A stretch of DNA of 10,537 bases, from the NCBI GenBank assembly GCA_014523625.1, contig JAATVP010000156.1, positions 1-10,537 of the forward strand, read 5' to 3'. The DNA is from Nitrososphaerales archaeon TH5896. Lineage in GTDB: Archaea > Thermoproteota > Nitrososphaeria > Nitrososphaerales > Nitrososphaeraceae. The position numbers and the translations under genes were made by a program. This document shows positions 5,388 through 10,537 of the stretch, in pieces. Within the stretch, counting starts at the first letter, position 1. Every line of letters starts with the position of its first letter. The notes beneath the pieces were generated by a model that saw only the letters and a list, made by a program, of their open reading frames with translations, was not told the origin of the DNA and ran no database searches.

Positions 5388-5941
5388 CAGCAGATCACAT
5401 TATGACATTGCTGCATACAATCTCTATCCTTGAACTGTTTATACTAAATTCTATCGCATCAAAACTGGGCTTTCCCGAATTGCAAACAAATTCTTCAGTC
5501 CAGTGTATTTTCTTCAGTCTTATTAAGTATGTACAAGCATAACATATTATCATATGTGATCTTTCTATCTGAATAGTAAGTGTAATGCAATGGGAGTATC
5601 TCATGCCCAAGATCGATTAACTGAATAATCGGTTCTTTGTTCTAATTTCCAAATTTAAGACAACTCAAAATTTTATATAAACATTTGTAATATGCAACCC
5701 AGTCTTATTCCCAACCTCTTTTTAACTTACAAGATAGTAACTAAGACTAGTATAGTCAGTATATTATAAATTATATTTCAATAATACTTTAATCCTCTGA
5801 CAAAGTCATCACGTTTGACATTACTAAAAAATATAGCTTTATCACTCAAATACTATCGTCAATATAAATGTGTATGATAGCTGGAAGATGACAATACTAT
5901 CTTTAATAGTTCTAATCTACATCAATGATCTGAATCGATCA
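5388..5941. other. 554-base gap, no supported gene
   Basis: AT-rich sequence with no recognised gene. A minus-strand frame at 5395-5610 opens with TTG and shows no motif, composition or promoter support. One small hairpin is visible: CGATTA (5614-5619) pairs with TAATCG (5626-5631) and is followed by a T-rich stretch. The right end is the 3' flank of the minus-strand gene at 5942. Confidence 0.45.
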
Positions 5942-6385
5942 TCAATACTTGCTATTTGTCATCTCTTTATTGCGGTCTAGATAATCAGCTATCTCTTCAA
6001 ATGTCATACCAGAGTCATTTAGTTCGATCAATGATTCTTTACTAATGCCAGCCCGTCTCAAAGCAACTAATGCGGCATATAATCTTCTTTCCGCATTAGA
6101 ACAACACTTTCCATCCCAACCATAGTATGACATGATGACACCCATAGCGCATCTTCCGTTAATCCCATCAGTATACTGCTCTCTGATCTGTGTAAACTGC
6201 TTTCCATACGCGCGTAGAATTTGGGAAATAGATAATTCTTGTTCAAATAATTGCTGTTGTTCTCTCAGCTTGTCAATATCTGGACTATCGTTAAGTCGTT
6301 TCTTGTTCTGCATTAGCTTGCTTGTATACTTGGTTAGAATTTGGGAGACCGATAATTCTTGTGCTAATAGTTGCTGTCGAGTCAT
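5942..6385 (-). CDS. Conserved thaumarchaeal GRCAMGVIMSYYGW-family protein
   Basis: A 147-residue cytosolic protein with two parts. Residues 1-60 hold two copies, 40 residues apart, of a helical segment: RQQLLAQELSVSQILTKY (3-20) and QQQLFEQELSISQILRAY (43-60). The C-terminal part (about 70-140) has the core GINGRCAMGVIMSYYGWDG, then an Ala/Leu-rich helix (YAALVALRRAG) and SLIELNDSGMTFEEIADYLD. I recall this core as a family of hypothetical proteins widespread in Nitrososphaeria. The final ELNDSGMTFEEIADYL resembles the helix-turn of small HTH modules, so DNA or protein binding is possible but unproven. The ATG at 6385 is the only start in the first repeat. Confidence 0.68.
   Translation of the reverse strand: MTRQQLLAQELSVSQILTKYTSKLMQNKKRLNDSPDIDKLREQQQLFEQELSISQILRAYGKQFTQIREQYTDGINGRCAMGVIMSYYGWDGKCCSNAERRLYAALVALRRAGISKESLIELNDSGMTFEEIADYLDRNKEMTNSKY
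6215..6379 (-). repeat. Direct repeat with 120-base period inside the 5942 gene
   Basis: The 45 bases from 6215 and the 45 bases from 6335 match at about 38 positions (both begin TAGAATTTGGGA). Between them lies about 75 bases of less similar sequence. The protein-level effect is a duplicated QELS[VI]SQIL segment. Confidence 0.8.
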
Positions 6386-6658
6386 ATATTGCTTATATCA
6401 TAAACACAAACAAGCTATTTAGATGCTACGCTATTATTATCCCACAGAAACAAAATTCTTATGACAATTTAATATGCGGGGATCGCAAAGAAAACAGTCG
6501 TTATTCAGGCGATCGATACTTGGCTCAAAGGAAACCCCAGTCATAAATAGATACTTGATGGCGATCACAGTGCCTTCTGTAGATAATATTATCAAACTGT
6601 ATGCACCCTGCCTAACCGTACTAAAATAAAAATGGATGAAGTATGGATGAGATATATC
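6386..6658. other. Gap with scattered GCGATC inverted repeats
   Basis: No supported gene. GATCGC (6481-6486) pairs with GCGATC (6509-6514), and GGGG (6478-6481) could pair with CCCC (6535-6538), so a folded RNA is imaginable but weak. The minus strand is open for 73 codons right after the His-rich gene's stop, ending with DCFLCDPRILNCHKNF; it lacks a start codon in its first part and is not accepted. Confidence 0.35.
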
Positions 6659-6760
6659 TCAGTCTAAGTCCTCTATTTCACGACCATGATGTTCGCCCTT
6701 ATCGTGGTCGTGTGTGTGAGTTGTTCCATCCTCATGTGAGTGTTCATGTTCATGTGTCAT
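6659..6760 (-). CDS. His-rich metal-binding miniprotein, 33 residues
   Basis: The minus strand from ATG at 6760 to TGA encodes 33 residues, ten of them His and most of the rest Asp/Glu. The layout is HEHEHSHEDG, THTHDHDKGEHHG, then EIEDLD. Alternating His with acidic residues is typical of small nickel/zinc/copper-binding tails and storage peptides. An in-frame TGA seven codons upstream limits the start. There is no signal peptide, so it should be cytosolic. It could buffer metal or deliver it to metalloproteins; no partner is adjacent apart from the zinc-type hydrolase gene 600 bases away, which is exported. Too short for most gene finders, but the composition is very unlikely in random AT-rich DNA. 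Confidence 0.68.
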   Translation of the reverse strand: MTHEHEHSHEDGTTHTHDHDKGEHHGREIEDLD

Positions 6761-7068
6761 GTAAACATTATAGATATGTCATGCCTTATTATGATTTTGA
6801 TAATTTCTCGTAACAATAAATTTTCATTCTGAACAATGTACTAGTTGCTTCATCATAACCATCACCGTTGTCGATATCTGGAAAGCTATTTGTGGACAAA
6901 TCATCGCTACTTGTTTGCAAAATATGCTAATTATGATAATTATGATAATTATCAGATTATTAGTGTTGATCTAGATAAATCGGATAACTAGCCTATAATT
7001 CATGTCAATTTTATTATTCTATAAGTACACCAATCTTTAAGTTTATTTTGAATCTTGGTTGGTTGTTC
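6761..7068. other. Gap with short AATTATGAT repeats
   Basis: AATTATGAT occurs at 6929-6937 and 6938-6946, followed by AATTATCAG, and GATAATTATC (6944-6953) is a 10-base palindrome. A minus-strand frame at 6789-6920 opens with TTG and contains LSTNSFPDIDNGDGYDEAT; its composition is protein-like, but 43 residues without motif or promoter is not enough to call a gene. It may be a relic. Confidence 0.35.
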
Positions 7069-7106
7069 CCGCACAATTAGCTGTCTGAAATTATAAGGTT
7101 GTGCGG
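7069..7106 (+). repeat. GC-rich inverted repeat, possible RNA hairpin
   Basis: CCGCACAA (7069-7076) and TTGTGCGG (7099-7106) are perfect complements with a 22-base loop, in otherwise very AT-rich intergenic DNA about 230 bases before the hydrolase gene. It could be a small-RNA stem, a terminator-like element for either strand, or a regulator site. Strand is uncertain. Confidence 0.4.
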
Positions 7107-7300
7107 TTTGTAGAGCTTGAGTCATTGCACTACATTTTCGACCTATAAGGCTATCAAAGAAAATACTTCAGATTTGCCCATTTCAACTTTAAATTTCCCA
7201 GGTTCCTGAAAATTAGTAGAATAACGAAATTAGATTAAATTCTTGTAGTTTGGTAGAACACATGCTTTTTTAATATAACTTATGAATATGAAATGTGATA
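7107..7300. other. Upstream region of the hydrolase gene
   Basis: No gene is supported. On the minus strand a short open stretch near 7150-7225 contains NFQEPGKFKVEMGKSEVF, without a start codon in a useful position; it may be the relic of a gene end. Otherwise AT-rich sequence without clear structure. Confidence 0.3.
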
Positions 7301-7310
7301 ATTTTTATAC
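7301..7310 (+). promoter_or_regulatory. TATA box of the hydrolase gene
   Basis: ATTTTTATAC is centred about 29 bases before the TTG at 7335. This spacing predicts a transcript that starts at or a few bases before the TTG and so supports that non-ATG start over the internal ATG at 7386. Confidence 0.55.
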
Positions 7311-7334
7311 GAGAAATCTTTATTGTTTTAGATC

Positions 7335-8564
7335 TTGAAATATAAACGCTCATGTCGGCTGGTTAATATTTGTCTATCAATAAGTATGGTGGCAGCATTA
7401 ATAGTACCACTCTCTTTCATTTTGACAACAACAGCTATGACAGGTCATGTCGTTTATGCATACAATGTCATGGAAACAGCTGAGGATAATCATGGCCAAT
7501 TGAATTTTGTTTCGACAATAACGACGATGACGAAGAATGCAAGCTCTTTTGGCGGCGAGAATGCTACTTCTAATAGTACTATGACAGAAATACCTCATAC
7601 TTCGATGGGTCCTGCTATAACTGAAAAAGGATATCTAGTTGAAGAAATACGCGATAATCTCTATTGGGTGACAGATGGCTCTTATAATACAATGTTTTTG
7701 GTAACTGATGAAGGTGTTGTCGCAGTTGATGCTCCGCCATCCATAGGACAAAACTATTTGAAAGCCATATCTGAAGTAACTGACAAGCCGATCACCCATG
7801 TAATTTATAGTCATGCCCATTTAGATCATATTGGTGCAGCTGGAATCTTTCCAAAGAATGCGACATATATAGCACATCTAGATACCGCTGCAGAACTCAA
7901 GAGAGCTATGAGTCTAACCAAAAATGATTCTACTATTCTGCCAATCCCCACGATAACTTTTCCAAATAACTACACGTTACAAATTGGAAATCAAACACTT
8001 GAATTATCTGGTGGCTGCCTGGTATGTGATTACGGTGATAATCACATACCAGGAAATTTGTTTATTTATGCTCCAAATCAGAAAACGCTTATGCTAGTTG
8101 ACGTAGTATATCCTGGTTGGGTTCCATTTGTCTATTTAGCAATCGCTAACGACGTTGCAGGTTTTATAAATGCTCATGATATAATCCTAAATAATTATGA
8201 CTTTGATACTTTCGTTGGTGGCCATCTGACTAGATTGGGAACTAGGGATGATGTGGTAACACAGCAAGAGTTTGTCTCTGATCTGGGAAAAGCTGCCGCT
8301 AAAGCCAATAATGAAGTCCAATTTAGTGATATTGCCACACAAGTAGGTAAAACGAATGATGCTTGGCTACTCTATTCTAAGTATATTGATGCTGTAAACG
8401 AGAATTGTGTACAAAACATGTTACCAAAATGGGGGAGTAAACTTGGAGGTGCTGAGTCATTTATGCCTACTCATTGCTTCGCCATGACCCAGGCTGGAAG
8501 AGTTGATCCAAGTGTAACTGCAATACTTCAGAATAACACAATGACCGCTGCTGCTCCAAATTAG
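7335..8564 (+). CDS. Exported metallo-beta-lactamase-fold hydrolase
   Basis: A 409-residue protein. Residues 1-42 form a signal peptide (basic KYKR n-region, hydrophobic stretch 18-33, end near VVYA), so it acts outside the membrane. Residues 43-95 are a Ser/Thr-rich linker. The MBL fold runs from about 98 to 330: DNLYWVTDGSYNTMFLV and GVVAVDAPPS, then the zinc motif SHAHLDH (His160, His162, Asp164, His165), a third ligand His237 in DNHIPGN, Asp256 in LMLVDVVYPG, and His297 in VGGHLTRLG. The full ligand set suggests an active dinuclear zinc hydrolase. Substrate is not predictable; lactamase, lactonase and other ester hydrolases share the motif. TTG is chosen because it keeps the basic n-region, a TAG lies just upstream, and a TATA box is 29 bases away. 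A perfect 15-bp hairpin covers the third ligand and creates an extra CLVC segment. Confidence 0.85.
   Translation: MKYKRSCRLVNICLSISMVAALIVPLSFILTTTAMTGHVVYAYNVMETAEDNHGQLNFVSTITTMTKNASSFGGENATSNSTMTEIPHTSMGPAITEKGYLVEEIRDNLYWVTDGSYNTMFLVTDEGVVAVDAPPSIGQNYLKAISEVTDKPITHVIYSHAHLDHIGAAGIFPKNATYIAHLDTAAELKRAMSLTKNDSTILPIPTITFPNNYTLQIGNQTLELSGGCLVCDYGDNHIPGNLFIYAPNQKTLMLVDVVYPGWVPFVYLAIANDVAGFINAHDIILNNYDFDTFVGGHLTRLGTRDDVVTQQEFVSDLGKAAAKANNEVQFSDIATQVGKTNDAWLLYSKYIDAVNENCVQNMLPKWGSKLGGAESFMPTHCFAMTQAGRVDPSVTAILQNNTMTAAAPN
8018..8053 (+). repeat. Perfect 15-bp intragenic hairpin in the hydrolase gene
   Basis: CCTGGTATGTGATTA (8018-8032) is the exact reverse complement of TAATCACATACCAGG (8039-8053), with a 6-base loop CGGTGA. 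The left arm encodes LVCDY after Cys228 and the right arm encodes DNHIPG with the zinc ligand His237. Such a perfect stem is far beyond chance in 10 kb. Confidence 0.95.
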
Positions 8565-8851
8565 AAATACAATAATTTCATACTCTTTTACATTCTTTGT
8601 ATAAGAACGTAACTAATGTAAATGGATGTTCCAATAATAATGTGGATTTAGTGATTCCATTATATTAGTAAAAGTGAAGCTAAGAAACGGATGAAAACAT
8701 CGGAAAAAGCGGATAATTGCAGTACATCATACCCAAATTAGGCACTTTATTCACAGCTCTATCTCTAGTATCATGTAACGATACCCATTTCATAATCTAA
8801 CAAGATTGTAGGGAAATCAATTTCAGTCTAATGTCTTAATATTCACTGGTC
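8565..8851. other. 287-base gap, no gene seen
   Basis: This is the shared 3' region of the convergent hydrolase gene and the 52-residue miniprotein gene. It holds T-rich patches after the hydrolase stop (TACTCTTTTACATTCTTTG at 8580-8598) that could terminate plus-strand transcription. No other structure is convincing. Confidence 0.45.
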
Positions 8852-9010
8852 TTAGCCTCCTCCTGCACCCATTCCTCCTCCAGTTGATTCTACTTCCAAT
8901 CCTTGTAATTCCTTATCTTCTTTAGATTTCACTTTGGTTATCGGCTTTAAAACTTCCTTTTCGATTTCTTTCTTCTTCTCTTCCATTTGTGTAACTTTGA
9001 TAGAATACAT
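8852..9010 (-). CDS. 52-residue Lys/Glu miniprotein with Gly-rich tail
   Basis: From the ATG at 9010 the minus strand encodes 52 residues; an in-frame ATG at 8986 would give 44. The upstream ATG is preferred because a strong TATA box (TTTATAAAG) lies 37 bases ahead, leaving a leader of about ten bases. The first part (MEEKKKEIEKEVLKPITKVK from the inner start) is a charged helix, followed by KEDKELQGLEVEST and a Gly-rich end GGGMGAGGG. The charged leader, LQGLEVEST hinge and Gly-rich C-terminus resemble precursors of ribosomally made modified peptides, but no maturation enzyme is in the window. A plain small protein with a flexible tail is the default reading. Confidence 0.62.
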   Translation of the reverse strand: MYSIKVTQMEEKKKEIEKEVLKPITKVKSKEDKELQGLEVESTGGGMGAGGG

Positions 9011-9042
9011 ATTTCTTAAAGATTATATCGATATTTGTCCTA

Positions 9043-9051
9043 CTTTATAAA
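9043..9051 (-). promoter_or_regulatory. TATA box of the 52-residue miniprotein gene
   Basis: The minus strand reads TTTATAAAG, a near-consensus archaeal TATA box, centred 37 bases before the ATG at 9010. It predicts transcription from about 9021. Confidence 0.5.
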
Positions 9052-9075
9052 CAACCGTTGATAATCAGTACTTTC

Positions 9076-9094
9076 ATTTTATTTTATTTTATTT
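9076..9094. repeat. ATTTT pentanucleotide run
   Basis: ATTTTATTTTATTTTATTT is almost four copies of a 5-base unit. It lies between two minus-strand miniprotein genes. Slippage-prone, no other function evident. Confidence 0.6.
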
Positions 9095-9119
9095 GGATTA
9101 AAAATCTACATTTTATAAC

Positions 9120-9287
9120 CTAATAATAATGATGATAAGTAGGAATATATTCCATTACAAGAATATACGGTGTTGTTCCCCCCGCTACGGTGAAGGAGAG
9201 TACTTCTGCTGCCGAAAGGTAAAGTACTTCTGCTGATGCCGTAGCGGTCATCTTGTAATACTTTTTCTTGACTCCTATTTTTTTCAT
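9120..9287 (-). CDS. 55-residue peptide gene with internal repeat (candidate)
   Basis: From ATG at 9287 the minus strand encodes a basic start MKKIGVKKKYYKM, then TATASAEVLYLSAAEVLSFT with a duplicated SA[A]EVL segment, then VAGGTTPYILVMEYIP and a Tyr/His end. The frame is open further to a GTG at 9374 (84 residues), for which a TATA-like TTTGTATAATGG lies about 29 bases upstream, so the longer form is possible. No family is recognised. The KKKYYK start and hydrophobic GG-containing core recall some modified-peptide precursors, which is only an analogy. The DNA also contains nested inverted repeats, so the region might instead, or also, act as a structured RNA. Confidence 0.45.
   Translation of the reverse strand: MKKIGVKKKYYKMTATASAEVLYLSAAEVLSFTVAGGTTPYILVMEYIPTYHHYY
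9154..9259. repeat. Nested inverted repeats and a 13-base direct repeat
   Basis: Outer arms ATTACAAGA (9154-9162) and TCTTGTAAT (9251-9259) and inner arms CCGCTACGG (9182-9190) and CCGTAGCGG (9239-9247) are perfect and correctly nested. Inside them AGTACTTCTGCTG occurs twice (9199-9211 and 9223-9235, 24 bases apart). The region overlaps the candidate 55-residue gene and is more GC-rich than its surroundings. Confidence 0.7.
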
Positions 9288-9374
9288 TATTTGCCAAGTC
9301 AAATTTTTTTGCGACCTTGAAATCAGCTTGAATCCTTTTGATAAATGGTTAAGCAAAAACAGGCAGCGATTCAC

Positions 9375-9711
9375 ATATCAAGGTAGAGTCGTTAATTGCC
9401 ATTATACAAATGACAGATAGGCGATCGAGTTATGGATTTCAGATTAAGGTCTCAATTTTGCCACAGATTATGGATCGACACTATCATAATATGAAAAACA
9501 TTATGATAACATTTAAGTTTATTTTCCAAGGGTTTAATTGCATATACGAAATGATAGGACGGCCAGGGATTGGAAGAATGAACGAAAGGGGCCGTCCTAT
9601 CTGTCATGAATTTGTTTCTGTTAGCTCAAGTATAGACTATAGACTAGCATAAAAGGTATTCCGGAACTTGGTTATCTGTGAAAACGAGGAAAAGTAGCAG
9701 TAATCTTGTTT
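9375..9711 (+). other. Intergenic region with strong inverted repeats
   Basis: No convincing protein gene is present; the plus-strand frame 9410-9652 has no protein-like features and its codons are constrained by the repeats. Structures seen: TATCATAAT (9482-9490) with ATTATGATA (9500-9508), 9-base loop; a 12-bp GC-rich stem at 9553-9601; and a competing 12-bp pairing between 9410-9421 and 9596-9607. A direct repeat TATAGACTATAGAC lies at 9631-9644 and the palindrome TTCCGGAA at 9659-9666. Confidence 0.5.
9410..9607 (+). ncRNA. Candidate structured RNA with two alternative stems
   Basis: GGCCGTCCTATC at 9590-9601 is the perfect complement of GATAGGACGGCC at 9553-9564 (25-base loop). CCTATCTGTCAT at 9596-9607 is the perfect complement of ATGACAGATAGG at 9410-9421. 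The two 3' strands overlap by six bases, so the pairings exclude each other, as in RNA switches. A TATA-like ATTATACAAA is at 9401-9410. Strand is uncertain because inverted repeats fold in either transcript. No known archaeal RNA family (tRNA, SRP RNA, RNase P RNA, C/D box) was recognised. Confidence 0.4.
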
Positions 9712-9831
9712 TTATTCAGAAGTATTATCGTTATCATTGAATTCTTCCTCTTCATCTTCATCTTCAAATTCATCATCAATATTTATATCATCTTCTTCCT
9801 CAAAGACATCATTTTCTGGCTTTTTTTCCAT
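9712..9831 (-). CDS. Acidic 39-residue miniprotein
   Basis: The minus strand from ATG at 9831 encodes 39 residues: a short basic start (MEKKPENDVF) and then nearly continuous Asp/Glu (EEEDDINIDDEF, EDEDEEEEF), ending NDNDNTSE. It is extremely acidic, with no hydrophobic core and no signal peptide. A TATA-like TTTTATATG (9861-9869 on this strand) is centred 34 bases upstream. Similar acidic tails occur in nucleic-acid mimics, chaperone tails and RNA polymerase accessory proteins, but this one cannot be assigned. Low-complexity GAA/GAT codons could also arise by repeat expansion, yet the frame is clean from ATG to TAA. Confidence 0.55.
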   Translation of the reverse strand: MEKKPENDVFEEEDDINIDDEFEDEDEEEEFNDNDNTSE

Positions 9832-9860
9832 TCACAATTAGAATTGACTAGGCTTAATTA

Positions 9861-9869
9861 CATATAAAA
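9861..9869 (-). promoter_or_regulatory. TATA-like box of the acidic miniprotein gene
   Basis: The minus strand reads TTTTATATG, centred 34 bases before the ATG at 9831, predicting a leader of about eight bases. Confidence 0.4.
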
Positions 9870-9982
9870 GTTAAAGAATCACAGAAACTAAGATATTGTA
9901 TAATCGCTAAACTCTAAAATATTAAGAATCAAGATCTGAAATAATTTAGAGAACTAAGTAATCAGTTCATAAAAATTTGAGA

Positions 9983-10243
9983 TTATTTCCATATGCTATC
10001 AGAAACCCTTGGTCTTAGTCTATTAATTTCCAGTTCAGCGTGCTTTCTGAAATCCTCAATCTTTTTATCATCATAACCCTTTTCCATTTTCAATCGTTCT
10101 TCTAATAACTTTTCTAAAATATGGATAGCTTCGAACGAGTCTTCCGGATCGATATGATAAGCTCTCTCAAAGGCAGAAAGAATTGGTTCGAGCTGAAAGA
10201 ATAATGCATCTCGAACTTTGTCATGTTCAATAGGTCTAGTCAT
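9983..10243 (-). CDS. Helical cytosolic protein of unknown function, 86 residues
   Basis: The preferred start is ATG at 10243, giving MTRPIEHDKVRDALFFQLEP onward. A TTG at 10294 would add 17 residues, but the TATA-like TTTTATTTAAG lies between the two starts, 25 bases before the ATG, so the longer form would not be transcribed from it. The sequence is nearly all helix-forming: ILSAFERAYHIDPEDSFEAI, then HILEKLLEERLKMEKGYDDK, then KIEDFRKHAELEINRLRPRV. The heptad-like Leu spacing suggests a helical hairpin or short coiled coil. There is no signal peptide or Cys. I do not recognise the family; the DPEDS-x-EAI-x-ILEKLLEER block is TPR-like in feel but too short to claim. Confidence 0.62.
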   Translation of the reverse strand: MTRPIEHDKVRDALFFQLEPILSAFERAYHIDPEDSFEAIHILEKLLEERLKMEKGYDDKKIEDFRKHAELEINRLRPRVSDSIWK

Positions 10244-10262
10244 TATAGTTTCACAACTTATA

Positions 10263-10273
10263 CTTAAATAAAA
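10263..10273 (-). promoter_or_regulatory. TATA-like box deciding the start of the 86-residue gene
   Basis: On the minus strand TTTTATTTAAG is centred 25 bases before the ATG at 10243, the leaderless distance, and lies downstream of the alternative TTG at 10294. Confidence 0.5.
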
Positions 10274-10537
10274 ACAATTTCTAAATTGGAGCAAATTTGA
10301 TTTATCTCTTAAAGCGTATTATTTGTGATGAGTTTCTAATGAGTCGTTAATCCAAATATGTAGTTATATTAGCCACACGTAAGTCTGCCAGTAGACCCAA
10401 ACCCCAATTTAATGGTTATTCTTTACTTTAAATCGCGTTCTCAGTTTTCATATAGACAACTTTAGGAATGAGAACTATTACCAGAACTTTGAGACAAGTT
10501 GTAATGGACATTTGCATGCGTGAACATTAATGTCGAA
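10274..10537. other. Right edge, no gene seen
   Basis: No supported gene in the last 264 bases. GTTCTCA (10437-10443) and TGAGAAC (10469-10475) form a 7-bp inverted repeat, not above chance. Short minus-strand frames enter from the right edge but end within 20-25 codons and show no recognisable feature. Confidence 0.4.

Noticed and set aside
5395..5610. Minus-strand 71-codon frame opening with TTG
   Set aside because: No recognisable domain, no upstream signal, and the composition looks random for AT-rich DNA.
6437..6658. Open minus-strand frame directly after the His-rich gene stop, with DCFLCDPRILNCHKNF
   Set aside because: No start codon in the first 20 codons, no homology recognised, and 73 open codons is not rare over six frames of 10 kb.
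6789..6920. Minus-strand 43-codon frame with FPDIDNGDGYDEAT
   Set aside because: Protein-like in composition but short, TTG start, no promoter and no family; kept only as a possible relic.
6929..6955. AATTATGAT repeats as a possible origin or CRISPR remnant
   Set aside because: Only two exact copies of nine bases, no spacer structure and no origin-type motif array nearby.
9410..9652. Plus-strand 80-codon frame starting at ATG 9410
   Set aside because: The protein has no coherent core, and much of its sequence is dictated by the inverted repeats in the same region, so a non-coding explanation is better.

Overview
Organism: the window looks like an ammonia-oxidising thaumarchaeon (class Nitrososphaeria), perhaps close to Nitrososphaera or Nitrosocosmicus. 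The evidence is AT-rich DNA with wide intergenic gaps, archaeal TATA-like boxes about 25-30 bases ahead of several starts (leaderless style), frequent TTG/GTG starts, and several protein types I know from that group: a sialidase-like repeat protein, a DUF1059 protein, small zinc ribbons, secreted CHDRKDYD-type Cys-rich proteins, and a family with a GRCAMGVIMSYYGW core. This assignment rests on recalled family resemblance, not on a search.

Layout, left third (1-3130, plus strand): the end of a sialidase/BNR-like protein; a DUF1059 gene overlapping a small zinc-ribbon gene; a secreted-type Cys-rich protein that has lost its start and signal peptide and sits in frame behind the zinc-ribbon stop codon; a 540-base gap; an acidic exported protein with a 78-base internal tandem duplication; the last 85 or so codons of a family B DNA polymerase abutting it; and a small protein of a thaumarchaeal family that normally appears to be exported. 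This third looks like a zone of rearrangement and gene decay.

Middle (3130-6400, mostly minus strand): a 56-residue single-span membrane protein, a signal-peptide protein with a Lys/His cluster and an Ala-rich tail, a divergent four-span membrane protein, two overlapping unknown minus-strand ORFs with a 14-base palindrome in their promoter, and a gene for the GRCAMG family whose N-terminal segment is duplicated.

Right third (6400-10537): one large plus-strand gene, an exported metallo-beta-lactamase-fold hydrolase, surrounded by minus-strand miniprotein genes: a His-rich 33-mer, a 52-mer ending in a Gly-rich tail, a 55-mer with internal repeats, an acidic 39-mer and an 86-residue helical protein. 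Two non-coding regions carry strong inverted repeats: 7069-7106, and 9410-9607, where one 3' strand can pair perfectly with either of two upstream segments.

No operon with an obvious shared pathway is visible. Most genes are single transcription units. Common themes are export or surface location (sialidase-like, Cys-rich, acidic, Ala-rich, hydrolase) and metal binding (DUF1059, zinc ribbon, His-rich miniprotein, hydrolase). No tRNA, rRNA, CRISPR array, IS element or intact transposase was seen.
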